10,328 bases of DNA. Origin: JACPSX01 sp035288405 [NCBI: bacterium]. Lineage in GTDB: Bacteria > JACPSX01. The DNA lies in assembly GCA_035288405.1 (NCBI GenBank), contig DATEAK010000256.1:1-10328 (forward strand). Reading direction: 5' to 3'. The translations under genes were made by a program, and so were the position numbers. Positions 1 to 6,616 of the stretch are shown piece after piece; the stretch's first letter is position 1; every line of letters starts with the position of its first letter. Under the pieces are notes generated by a model. It saw nothing but the letters and a program-made list of their open reading frames with translations, was not told where the DNA came from and did no database searches.

Positions 1-603
1 TTGTTTCTTCTCTTGTCCAACCCTCTTCCCGCTTCCTTGTGGGGGCTCCCGAAAAAACTCAGAACGATCGTCGGTCGCTTGTTGGTGAAGGACTCTCACT
101 TCCGTGGCGCCCTTCGATGTTTGACGTTTATGCCGATCGCCTGGCTTGTCTATGTGATTGACCTGTGGGTCTGGCACCACCCATTGCTCTACCAGGCGGC
201 CTTGAGGGATCGCTTGATCCATGACGTCGAGCACCTCCTCTTTTTCTTCACAGCCCTTCTCTTCTGGTGGCCCATTGCAAATCCGGCACCCAGATTGCAC
301 CGCTCCTCTTCTTACGGATTCCGCATCGGATACCTCATTGCTGCCACATTGCAAAACACGATTCTCGGCATGGTCATTTCGTTACCGGACAGGGTTCTCT
401 ACCCCTTCTATTCATCCCTTCCTCTTCTTCGCAGCCTCAGCCCGATAAACGATCAAGCTTTAGGCGGAGGGATTATGTGGGTGAATGGGCACATGTATCT
501 CGTTCCGATCTTGTTCTTGGTCGCCCGGTACCGTGTTCATGAGGAGAAGTTGCATGGCATTCTTCATTCACGGCTCGCCGGATCTAAGGAATGGGTGCGC
601 TGA
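1..603 (+). CDS. ctaG: CtaG-like cytochrome c oxidase (caa3-type) assembly factor, 5'-partial
   Basis: This is the C-terminal 200 residues of an integral membrane protein of the caa3_CtaG family, which helps assemble the copper centre of cytochrome oxidase in the cytoplasmic membrane. Family hallmarks seen are a WVWHHP stretch (about 56-61), HDVEHLLFFFTALLFWWP (about 74-91) and DQALGGGIMWV (about 151-161). Several hydrophobic helices alternate with short charged loops. The conserved histidines in WVWHHP and HDVEH fit metal handling, but that is inference. The family is usually 250-300 residues with more N-terminal helices, so the reading frame very probably enters from outside the window and the TTG at base 1 is not the true start. 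It ends in TGA. The basic tail after about residue 176 is likely cytoplasmic. No oxidase subunit gene is visible, so the operon partner, if any, lies upstream. Confidence 0.85.
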   Translation: MFLLLSNPLPASLWGLPKKLRTIVGRLLVKDSHFRGALRCLTFMPIAWLVYVIDLWVWHHPLLYQAALRDRLIHDVEHLLFFFTALLFWWPIANPAPRLHRSSSYGFRIGYLIAATLQNTILGMVISLPDRVLYPFYSSLPLLRSLSPINDQALGGGIMWVNGHMYLVPILFLVARYRVHEEKLHGILHSRLAGSKEWVR

Positions 604-646
604 GAGGCCATTGACCGTCTTCCCGGCAAACCTCCCGGACCTCTTA

Positions 647-696
647 GGGATTGCATGAATCCCGAAGGGAGCAAGTCCCTCCTCTCTTTGATTTTT
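647..696 (+). terminator. Possible terminator of ctaG: tandem short hairpins followed by a T-rich stretch
   Basis: GGGATT (647-652) can pair with AATCCC (658-663) around a 5-nt loop. AGGGA (666-670) can pair with TCCCT (676-680) around another 5-nt loop. A pyrimidine-rich run ending in ATTTTT (691-696) follows. The stems are short and the T run is about 11 nt beyond the second stem, so this is a weak candidate for intrinsic termination. Confidence 0.3.
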
Positions 697-841
697 CGCG
701 CCGGCTTTCCGTTTCTCTATGAGAGTTTGGTTTGAATGAAATTCTTGGAATATTCCAGCAAGGCTCCGAAGGCCTTGCGCCGTGAGGCCGGCCTCGTTTG
801 TTGAACCACGGCCATTACCAAAGAGAGGTTTGGCCTGTGCG

Positions 842-870
842 TTGACATAACTGGGTGCCGAAAGTATGAT
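842..870 (+). promoter_or_regulatory. Sigma70-type promoter for the acyl-CoA ligase gene
   Basis: A perfect -35 box TTGACA (842-847) is followed after exactly 17 bp by TATGAT (865-870), which matches the -10 consensus at five of six positions. Transcription should start near 876-878, only about 13-15 nt before the ATG at 891. The leader would therefore hold just the GGAG ribosome binding site (880-883) and the start codon. Confidence 0.75.
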
Positions 871-890
871 AGCGTCACGGGAGAACGGCG

Positions 891-2567
891 ATGGAACAAC
901 CCTGGCACAGGTTCTACGACGAAAGCGTACCGCATACGCTTACCTATCCTCATGTGAGTCTCCCGGAACTTCTGGAAGAGTCGGGCCGCATTCACGGCCA
1001 CAGGCCGGCGTTGATCTTCTTTGGCACGGTCCTCAACTATCGCAAATTAATCGATCAGATCAATCGTCTGGCCGCCGCCCTCTCTGCCCTCGGGGTGGAA
1101 GAGGGAGATCGGGTAGCCCTGTTGTTTCCCAACTGCCCGCAAGCCGTGATTGCCTACTATGCGGTCTTGAAGTTGGGGGCTATTGTGGTCCAAACGAATC
1201 CTCTCTACAAGGAAGAGGAAATTGTCCGCCAGTGGCAGGACGCAGGGTGTGAAACTGCCATTGTCTTGGATCGATTGCTCCCTAGGGGCAATCGTCTCTG
1301 GAACGAAACCCCCGTCCGTCAAGTGGTGTCGGCCTCTCTCAAAGATTATCTGTCGTTTCCCAAGGCGACGGCCTATGCAGTTAAGATGGCTTTGGCCGGG
1401 GAGCGTCATTCTATTCATTCCCATCCCGGGATCTTCTCCTGGCAGGACCTGCTTCGCTCCTGTCCACCTTCACCGCCCCAAAGACGGGTGGATCCTGAGA
1501 GCGTCGCCTTGCTCCAGTATACGGGGGGGACTACCGGATTTGCGAAAGGAGCGATCCTGACCCATCGGAATCTGGTGAGCAATGTGATCCAGCTCATTGC
1601 CTGGACACCCCGGATGGTCTCGGGTCGCGAGAGATTCCTCGGGGTACTCCCTTTTTTCCATGCTTACGGTATGACTGCTGCCATGAATTTGCCCTTGGCC
1701 TGTGGTTTTTCCGTGATCCTGTTGCCACGGTTTGATGTAAGAGAGGTTCTTCATACAATTGGCAAGTACCAACCCACGGCTTTTCCCGGAGTTCCTGCGA
1801 TGTTCCTGGCGATTCTGAATCATCCCCGTGTGAAAACCACAAACATGAGGTCCATTGCCGTGGCCATGAGCGGAGCCTCGGCATTACCCGCAGGGGTGAC
1901 CGGCCAGTTCGAGGCATTGACGGGGGGCAGCGTGTTTGAGGGGTACGGTCTTACGGAAGCATCCCCTGTCACGCACAGCAACCCCCTGTATTCGGTCAAG
2001 AAGGAGGGGAGCATTGGCATTCCCTTGCCGGATACGGAAGCACGGATTGTCGATTCGTTGCAGGGAGAACGAGAATTGCCTCCGGGGGAAGTGGGGGAAC
2101 TTTGTGTCAAAGGTCCGCAGATCATGTCCGGCTTCTGGAACCGGGAGGAGGAAACCCGTGAGGTTCTGCGAGGAGGGTGGCTCTACACGGGAGATCTCGC
2201 CCGGCGCGATGAAGATGGCTTTTTCTATATCGTGGATCGTAAAAAGGATCTTATCATCGTCATGGGATATAACGTCTATCCGGTCGAGGTGGAGGAAGTC
2301 CTCAAAACTCATCCTTTGGTATCAGACGCTGCCGTCGTCGGTGTGAGTGACCGAGTCAAGGGGGAAGTGGTCAAGGCGTTCGTTGTCTTGCGCCCTGGTG
2401 CTCGGCTTCTCGAGAGCGAGGTGAAAAGCTTTTGCCGCAAGCACCTGGCTGCTTTTAAAGTTCCGGTTAGAGTGGAGTTTCGCCAAGAACTCCCCAAGAC
2501 CCTCATTGGCAAGGTTCTACGAAAGGACCTCCGCCGGGACTCTGTTGGGGATTTCCCGGCCGACTAG
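891..2567 (+). CDS. fadD: Long-chain fatty acid-CoA ligase (AMP-forming)
   Basis: This is a full-length 558-residue adenylate-forming enzyme. The family activates free fatty acids to acyl-CoA through an acyl-adenylate, feeding beta-oxidation or lipid remodelling, usually at the inner face of the membrane. Motifs seen are the AMP-binding P-loop YTGGTTGFAKG (210-220), EGYGLTE (350-356), YTGD with the ribose-binding Asp (432-435), the hinge/FACS-like signature DRKKDLIIVMGYNVYP (449-464) and the catalytic lysine in LIGKVLRKD (K541). The FACS-like signature and length favour a long- or medium-chain acyl ligase over acetyl-CoA synthetase, but chain length cannot be fixed from sequence. The start is supported by GGAG (880-883) 7 nt upstream and by the promoter at 842-870. 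The next plus-strand gene is the sigma factor, 89 nt on. No other beta-oxidation gene is present, so assignment to degradation or synthesis is open. Confidence 0.92.
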   Translation: MEQPWHRFYDESVPHTLTYPHVSLPELLEESGRIHGHRPALIFFGTVLNYRKLIDQINRLAAALSALGVEEGDRVALLFPNCPQAVIAYYAVLKLGAIVVQTNPLYKEEEIVRQWQDAGCETAIVLDRLLPRGNRLWNETPVRQVVSASLKDYLSFPKATAYAVKMALAGERHSIHSHPGIFSWQDLLRSCPPSPPQRRVDPESVALLQYTGGTTGFAKGAILTHRNLVSNVIQLIAWTPRMVSGRERFLGVLPFFHAYGMTAAMNLPLACGFSVILLPRFDVREVLHTIGKYQPTAFPGVPAMFLAILNHPRVKTTNMRSIAVAMSGASALPAGVTGQFEALTGGSVFEGYGLTEASPVTHSNPLYSVKKEGSIGIPLPDTEARIVDSLQGERELPPGEVGELCVKGPQIMSGFWNREEETREVLRGGWLYTGDLARRDEDGFFYIVDRKKDLIIVMGYNVYPVEVEEVLKTHPLVSDAAVVGVSDRVKGEVVKAFVVLRPGARLLESEVKSFCRKHLAAFKVPVRVEFRQELPKTLIGKVLRKDLRRDSVGDFPAD

Positions 2568-2627
2568 GTAGCTGCTGTAGATCAATCTTCGCCCCCGGCC
2601 TTGGGATTTGCAGATTCGACATGATGG

Positions 2628-2653
2628 AAGGGGCCCGCTGCCCCTTTAGGGGA
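2628..2653 (+). promoter_or_regulatory. Overlapping alternative hairpins in front of the sigma factor start
   Basis: AAGGGG (2628-2633) can pair with CCCCTT (2641-2646) across a 7-nt loop. The same CCCC (2641-2644) can instead pair with GGGG (2649-2652), which is the purine-rich ribosome binding site of the ATG at 2657. The two pairings exclude each other, so one would expose and the other hide the ribosome binding site. This is inferred from base complementarity only, and the stems are short. Confidence 0.3.
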
Positions 2654-2656
2654 ATC

Positions 2657-3205
2657 ATGACACGAATTGGCCCGCTTTCCTCGGAGGAATTCAACACTCT
2701 CCTGGTAGAGCACATGCAACCTCTTTACAACTTGGCGCTATGGCTCTGCAAGGACAGTCACCAAGCCTCCGATCTAGCGCAAGAGACCCTGTTAAAGGCC
2801 CTTCGGGCCCGGGAGAGTTTCCAGGGGGGAACCAATCTCAAAGCCTGGTTGTTTACCATTCTGAGGAACTGTTTTATTAATATCCTGAAGAGACGAGGGA
2901 AAGAAGAAAGCTTTGATTTTGAAGTGGAAAACGCCGGGGAAGTGGAAAGTGGGCCGGGAACTGCTTATGGCGAGCTGCCCCCGTTTCTCATGCGGTCCGA
3001 TATTGATCGGGCCCTGGAAAAGCTGCCAGGCGGGTGGAGGTTTCTGATTCTAATGGTAGACCTCGAAGGCCTCTCCTTAGCGGAAGCGGCCGCGGTCTTG
3101 GGGGTGCCGGTGGGTACCGTGAAGTCTCGGTTATTTCGTGCTCGCATGATCCTGTCTCGTCAGTTGAGAGACTATCGGGTTTCCGGTCGAGGGGATGGAC
3201 CTTAA
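2657..3205 (+). CDS. ECF-family RNA polymerase sigma factor
   Basis: This is a 182-residue ECF sigma factor. Region 2 covers about residues 14-80, with the typical DLAQETLLKALR (39-50) and the GTNLKAWLFTILRNCFIN stretch (58-75) that contacts core polymerase and the -10 element. Region 4 covers about 117-168, with a helix-turn-helix in LSLAEAAAVLGVPVGTVKSRLFRAR that reads the -35 element. A linker rich in Glu and Gly joins them; there is no region 1 or 3. I chose the ATG at 2657 because it has AGGGGA just upstream and gives the usual short N-terminus. In-frame ATGs at 2621 and 2624 would add about 12 residues but lack a ribosome binding site. The stop lies 1 nt before the anti-sigma ATG, so the two are a translationally coupled pair. 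The regulon is unknown, and I saw no clear ECF-type autoregulatory promoter upstream. Confidence 0.9.
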   Translation: MTRIGPLSSEEFNTLLVEHMQPLYNLALWLCKDSHQASDLAQETLLKALRARESFQGGTNLKAWLFTILRNCFINILKRRGKEESFDFEVENAGEVESGPGTAYGELPPFLMRSDIDRALEKLPGGWRFLILMVDLEGLSLAEAAAVLGVPVGTVKSRLFRARMILSRQLRDYRVSGRGDGP

Positions 3206-3206
3206 G

Positions 3207-3986
3207 ATGGATTGTAAAGATGTCCAGGAGCGAATTGAAGAGCTGGTGCACGGTTTCGTGCCTGCGGCCGAAGAAGAGGCGCTGAGAGCTCACCTCCTTG
3301 CCTGTAAGCTTTGCGCGCAACGCTACCAGTGGGTGGAGAAGCTGGCCCTGGAAATTGCCGGCAAAGCCACGAACCATGCTCTCCCGGAGGAACTTCGCCG
3401 ATCAATCGAGAAGGATTTGATGCGCACAGCGTCCAGAAGGTCATGGCTGCGCCCGGCAGTGTGGGTTCCGGCCGCGGCTCTGGCGGTTGTGATCTTGGCG
3501 CTGACCGTGCTGTTCGGAAGGCCTGAGCGCAGGTCAATTCAGGTTAACCAGGTGATTCAAGCGGTTGTTCGCGACTATCAGGGGCAATGGTTTAATTCCC
3601 GGCTAGGAGATCCCCATTTGGTCGGGGCCGACCTTCAGCGTTGGCTCGATAAGGCCATGGACCTGGAAAAAAAACTCCCTTTTCAGGGAAACGATGAGTT
3701 TGTTCTTCTAGGAGCCCGCAAGGTGGAGGTGTCAGGGCGTCAGGGGGCTCTCCTGGTCTATCGCCGGGAAGAGGCCGTTATCGGCTTCTTTATTCTTCCC
3801 GCCAAGGGAATCAACTTCCCTGTCCAACCCGATGGCCGCAGGCGCGTGCTTGCGGAGCAAACGGGATACGTCTCCCTGACCTGGCCTTGGGATTCCTACG
3901 TTTGCTCGCTGGTTTCAACGCAGAAAAATCGGGAGCAGGTGGTCGCTTTGTGGGAAAGGATGAGATCCCGCCCACCAAGTGGTTAA
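3207..3986 (+). CDS. Membrane-anchored zinc-type anti-sigma factor (zf-HC2/ZAS)
   Basis: This is a 259-residue single-pass membrane protein expected to hold the upstream sigma factor inactive at the membrane. The N-terminal anti-sigma zinc domain shows Cys3 followed by the HxxxCxxC signature (His29, Cys33, Cys36). A basic stretch (RTASRRS, about 73-79) precedes one transmembrane helix at about 84-103. The remaining 155 residues would lie outside the cytoplasm and match no domain I recognise; they should be the sensor part. I chose ATG 3207 because it begins MDCKDV, the usual start of this family, and sits 12 nt after GAGGGG (3189-3194). An in-frame ATG at 3195 abuts that ribosome binding site with no spacing and overlaps the sigma gene. 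HxxxCxxC anti-sigma factors may respond to thiol oxidation or to regulated proteolysis; which applies here cannot be told. Confidence 0.85.
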   Translation: MDCKDVQERIEELVHGFVPAAEEEALRAHLLACKLCAQRYQWVEKLALEIAGKATNHALPEELRRSIEKDLMRTASRRSWLRPAVWVPAAALAVVILALTVLFGRPERRSIQVNQVIQAVVRDYQGQWFNSRLGDPHLVGADLQRWLDKAMDLEKKLPFQGNDEFVLLGARKVEVSGRQGALLVYRREEAVIGFFILPAKGINFPVQPDGRRRVLAEQTGYVSLTWPWDSYVCSLVSTQKNREQVVALWERMRSRPPSG

Positions 3987-4026
3987 GCGGATCCTCTTTC
4001 TGGAATAAAAGGAGAAGGGAAGAGCG

Positions 4027-4128
4027 CTAAGCTGCTTTCTTGGCTGTGGCCTTCCTATCTTTGCGCCTTTTGGCGTTTAACTTGAATTGATGACGCATCC
4101 GTTTGTGCTTGCTTTTGCTCCGGGCCAT
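4027..4128 (-). CDS. Very small, strongly basic protein (33 aa), unrecognised; possibly ribosome- or nucleic acid-associated
   Basis: This short reading frame encodes 33 residues. It starts MARSKSKHKRMRHQ, continues through a KRRKDRK patch and ends AKKAA, with about 16 Lys/Arg/His residues and only one acidic residue. It has a perfect Shine-Dalgarno AAGGAGG (plus-strand complement at 4134-4140) 5 nt before the ATG. A near-consensus promoter (4202-4230) lies about 67 nt further upstream. That combination is hard to explain by chance. The composition resembles tiny bacterial ribosomal proteins such as the bTHX and bS22 types, but I see no motif that assigns it to either; the function is inference. 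It lies downstream of the lipid kinase on the same strand and converges with the anti-sigma gene, whose stop is 40 nt away. No convincing terminator was found between them, only a pyrimidine-rich run after its stop. Confidence 0.78.
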   Translation of the reverse strand: MARSKSKHKRMRHQFKLNAKRRKDRKATAKKAA

Positions 4129-4133
4129 AGTTT

Positions 4134-4140
4134 CCTCCTT
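4134..4140 (-). promoter_or_regulatory. Perfect ribosome binding site of the 33-aa gene
   Basis: The minus strand reads AAGGAGG, then AAACT, then ATG. The full anti-SD complement at ideal spacing is the main reason for calling such a short frame a gene. Confidence 0.8.
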
Positions 4141-4201
4141 CTTAATTTGCTTTTTCCCCACATCTGATCAACATTCAGGATTTCACTGCCGACAAAAGCG
4201 C

Positions 4202-4230
4202 ATTATAAGGGGCTGGAAGCCAATTGTAAA
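4202..4230 (-). promoter_or_regulatory. Sigma70-type promoter for the 33-aa basic protein
   Basis: On the minus strand TTTACA (complement of 4225-4230) is followed after exactly 17 bp by a perfect TATAAT (complement of 4202-4207). Initiation would fall near 4195, giving a leader of about 67 nt. The promoter lies wholly in the spacer between the lipid kinase stop (4293) and the small gene, so the small gene can be transcribed on its own. Confidence 0.72.
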
Positions 4231-4292
4231 GTATGGGGGATCCGTGGTCCTTCTCCGGGTATTCCCGAGTCATAGGGGAAGGAGTCGCCCTC

Positions 4293-5216
4293 CTATTTTT
4301 CCAAAGACCGTGACTGGTGGGTATCTTGGGCGGCAGAAGGACAGCGGACCTTGAGAGCGTGGGGGAGGATGCTCACGGTCAGAGTTTCCCCTGCCTCAAA
4401 ATTTTCCCCATCCACCTGAACGGTGCCGGCTGGTCTGCGGATGAGGGTGATTTTCTCCCCGATTGCTTGAAAACTTCCCGGGGTCTTTTGAATTTTGCCA
4501 GTGAAGAGTTTTGGCAGATGGAAGGCTGCCTTCAGCGGACTCATGACAGGAATCATGCAAACATTCAGGAGACCGTCGTCCGCTTTCGCGTCCGGTGCGA
4601 TGATGGCCCGGTTCCCGTACTGACGGGTGTTGGCAAAGGTGAGTAGAAAGGGACGAAAAGAAAACTCGCGCCCATTGATGATGACGGTCACGCAAGGAGG
4701 TTTGTAGCGGAAGAATTCCCGAATTCCGAGCAGGAGATATTGCCAGAAACCCCTGCGTTCTGCCGCGCTTTTGTTAAAAACCTTGCTGAGCCATGCTTCG
4801 AATCCGACTCCTGCCGTGCCCAGGAAATAGCGGTGGGCGATCATGCCGACATCGATAGCCTGCGTCTTCCCTTCGATAAGAATACGGCAGGCTGCTTCGG
4901 GGTCCCGGGGAATACCGAGTTCCCGGGCCAGCCCGTTTCCGGAACCTGCCGGGATAATTCCCAGGCAGGAAGGAGTGCCCACGACTGCGGAGGCTACTTC
5001 ATTGACGGTTCCGTCACCTCCCACCGCAACCACCAGCGCGCACTGTTGGGCGACTGCCTCGCTGGCCAAACGCGTCCCATCCCCGGCCCGCTCGGTAAGG
5101 AAAATGTCGTAGGAGGAACTGCTCCCTGCCAGAACTCTGGCAATGACCGCCCGGATCTCGGAAATCCGGCGGTGGGTCCCGGCAATTGGGTTAATTATGA
5201 AGCGGATCTTTTTCAC
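4293..5216 (-). CDS. Diacylglycerol kinase-type lipid kinase (DagK/YegS/LCB5 family)
   Basis: This 307-residue protein has the diacylglycerol kinase catalytic fold used by bacterial DgkB/YegS enzymes and sphingosine kinases, which phosphorylate a lipid hydroxyl with ATP at the membrane surface. Motifs seen are FIINPIAG near the N-terminus (6-13), the nucleotide-binding VGGDGTVNEV (65-74), PAGSGNGLAREL (89-100), ADDGLLNV (212-219) and the C-terminal QVDGE (267-271). I chose the GTG at 5216 because the protein then starts MKKIRFIINP, as the family does, at the usual length. A longer in-frame start at 5378 would add 54 residues that overlap the isomerase C-terminus and look like nothing. No Shine-Dalgarno precedes the GTG, but the isomerase stop is only 7 nt upstream, so translation is probably coupled. 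Substrate (diacylglycerol or another lipid) is undetermined. Confidence 0.88.
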   Translation of the reverse strand: MKKIRFIINPIAGTHRRISEIRAVIARVLAGSSSSYDIFLTERAGDGTRLASEAVAQQCALVVAVGGDGTVNEVASAVVGTPSCLGIIPAGSGNGLARELGIPRDPEAACRILIEGKTQAIDVGMIAHRYFLGTAGVGFEAWLSKVFNKSAAERRGFWQYLLLGIREFFRYKPPCVTVIINGREFSFRPFLLTFANTRQYGNRAIIAPDAKADDGLLNVCMIPVMSPLKAAFHLPKLFTGKIQKTPGSFQAIGEKITLIRRPAGTVQVDGENFEAGETLTVSILPHALKVRCPSAAQDTHQSRSLEK

Positions 5217-5223
5217 AAGGAGG

Positions 5224-6519
5224 TCACAGATGAAAGGAAGCCCGGGTTTTGTATCGATCCAGATCCAAAGGGGCGGATTCGGATGCCTGTGCCGTAAGTT
5301 TGGAAGTGCGACTCTTGCTCCCCTCCACGGCCGGCTGGTCAAATGGATTTGATCCTCTGAGAAGAGCCGAGTAGACAACGGTGTATTGCCATAGGCCGAT
5401 TAGCTTCCCGATGTTCTCGGCGGCCAAGTCGTCAACGGTCAAGACTGCCCAGGGCAGCCCCTGCGCCCTTGCTTCTTCCACGACCCCCATATGTTCCAGT
5501 GCCAAGAATTCCCCGGCCCCGAGCCAGTTGTTCAATTTCCAATTCTCTTCGAAGTGAGCCACTTGTAAGCTGATGCCGACCATGTTGCGGCGACCCCCGA
5601 AGAACCTCTGATTCGTGTGGTGCTGGGATTCCGGAGCGGAGGCCATGACCAGGGAAATTCCCCAGGAATCCTTGCCGAAAGTTTCGTGACAGAGCTGTAC
5701 GATGAGCTCTCCGATTCCCATCAGCTTCCGGCAGTAGACGGGGAAGAAGAGGTCACAAAAACCCAGAGTTTCAGCTCGGAAGAGCCTAAAAGCAAGATCC
5801 TTGGCGGGGTTTTCCTGCAAAGAGACCTGAGACGCACAGAGCTCGTATGCCTGCTCAAGACCACGAACGACCTGAGAGATGGTTGTCAATCCTCCATCGA
5901 GAATCGAAAGAGGAAGTAAAGAGTTGATCTGTCCAGCCGTGAAGCGGCCACCAACTTCCTCCGGATGGGCAACGCAGGGAAGGCGTCTCTGAGAGGCAAA
6001 CTGGAATAGCCGGGAACGGTCATTTTGGCTTGTAACGATCAAGATCGGATAGTGCCGCGAATGGAGGATATCCGTTTCCATGAGGACGTTTTCGGTATTT
6101 CCGGATTTACTCACGGCGATGATTAAGGTGTTTTCCGGCGAAAGGCCGCTGGCCTCGGCCAGCAGGAGACCAAAAAGGCCCGTGGGGTCCGTGCTGTCCA
6201 GTAGATGGACCTTCTTGGCCGTGTTCCCCTCGAAGATCGCTTGGTAGAGGGCCCATACGTTGCGGATCGATCCGCCATTGCCGGCCACTACGATATGCCT
6301 CAAGCGGGAGTAAGGTTCAATGTGCGAGGTGATGGTGTCCGGATCCGCCCTGACAGTGGCAAAGGAAGGGATAGGATCTCCCCCCTGGTATTGGGAAATA
6401 CTTTCCTGGATTGCTGAGAAACTGTTCAGATAGTTCTCGGCAACCCGGAATTGTTCCTGGACTCTTGGATCCGAAGCAGGAGGTTCGCTCCAGGTTTCCG
6501 TGTAGAGATGGATCGTCAT
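5224..6519 (-). CDS. pgi: Glucose-6-phosphate isomerase, divergent bacterial type
   Basis: This 431-residue protein with two SIS folds is expected to interconvert glucose 6-phosphate and fructose 6-phosphate in the cytosol. Family motifs seen are VVAGNGGSIRN (77-87), the phosphate-binding SKSGNTE (137-143), GGRFTA (190-195), a Glu-containing HETFGKDSWG (278-287), the His-containing ESQHHTNQ (298-305) and NPFDQPAVEGSK (391-402) with the conserved catalytic Lys. Glu, His and Lys at these places match the known PGI active site. Wording is off-consensus at several sites (HHTNQ where bacterial enzymes often read DQHSQ), so it is a divergent member. A polar 29-residue tail follows Lys402. The start is supported by AAAGGA 5 nt before the ATG. 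It stops 7 nt before the lipid kinase and 97 nt after the PilZ gene. A bifunctional phosphoglucose/phosphomannose isomerase is less likely given the NPFDQP motif. Confidence 0.82.
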   Translation of the reverse strand: MTIHLYTETWSEPPASDPRVQEQFRVAENYLNSFSAIQESISQYQGGDPIPSFATVRADPDTITSHIEPYSRLRHIVVAGNGGSIRNVWALYQAIFEGNTAKKVHLLDSTDPTGLFGLLLAEASGLSPENTLIIAVSKSGNTENVLMETDILHSRHYPILIVTSQNDRSRLFQFASQRRLPCVAHPEEVGGRFTAGQINSLLPLSILDGGLTTISQVVRGLEQAYELCASQVSLQENPAKDLAFRLFRAETLGFCDLFFPVYCRKLMGIGELIVQLCHETFGKDSWGISLVMASAPESQHHTNQRFFGGRRNMVGISLQVAHFEENWKLNNWLGAGEFLALEHMGVVEEARAQGLPWAVLTVDDLAAENIGKLIGLWQYTVVYSALLRGSNPFDQPAVEGSKSRTSKLTAQASESAPLDLDRYKTRASFHL

Positions 6520-6547
6520 GGAAATCCTTTATCACATTACGGAGAGT

Positions 6548-6576
6548 ACTTTAGGGGAAATGGGAGAGCAAGTCAA
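6548..6576 (-). promoter_or_regulatory. Probable promoter for pgi (and the lipid kinase)
   Basis: On the minus strand TTGACT (complement of 6571-6576) and TAAAGT (complement of 6548-6553) are separated by 17 bp. The -35 matches five of six and the -10 four of six consensus bases. Initiation near 6541 leaves a leader of about 21 nt containing the AAAGGA ribosome binding site. An inverted repeat of ATGGGA (6560-6565) and TCCCAT (6583-6588) flanks the -35 box and could be an operator. Confidence 0.5.
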
Positions 6577-6616
6577 CGAGCATCCCATGCCTCCAGCGGG
6601 TCCAATGAAGCCGTTT

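Larger units (their letters stand above)
604..890. other. Intergenic region between ctaG and fadD
   Basis: This 287-nt stretch shows no convincing coding capacity. From left to right it holds two adjacent small hairpins just after ctaG (647-680), a perfect 12-bp palindrome GAGGCCGGCCTC (784-795), and a strong promoter for fadD (842-870). An open frame on the minus strand (1001-717) crosses into fadD but resembles nothing and has no ribosome binding site, so I treat it as noise. Confidence 0.6.

Noticed and set aside
717-1001. 94-codon minus-strand frame upstream of and overlapping fadD
   Set aside because: No ribosome site, no recognisable motif, and it runs through the fadD promoter and start.
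1884-2312. 142-codon minus-strand frame within fadD
   Set aside because: Antisense shadow of a strongly conserved enzyme; no independent support.
2621-2656. ATG 2621 or 2624 as start of the sigma factor
   Set aside because: No ribosome site, and the added residues do not resemble the family N-terminus; kept as an alternative only.
3195-3206. ATG 3195 as start of the anti-sigma factor
   Set aside because: It directly abuts the purine-rich site with no spacing; MDCKDV from 3207 matches the family start.
4210-4292. Terminator after the lipid kinase (CGGG-aata-CCCG hairpin)
   Set aside because: The inner stem is only 4 bp and no T run follows it on the minus strand.
4740-5297. 185-codon plus-strand frame antisense to the lipid kinase and pgi end
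   Set aside because: It is a shadow of well-supported minus-strand genes with no motif or ribosome site; length reflects GC-rich antisense reading.
5217-5378. N-terminal extension of the lipid kinase starting at ATG 5378
   Set aside because: It overlaps the pgi C-terminus in another frame, adds 54 unrelated residues, and the family starts at MKKIRFIINP (GTG 5216).
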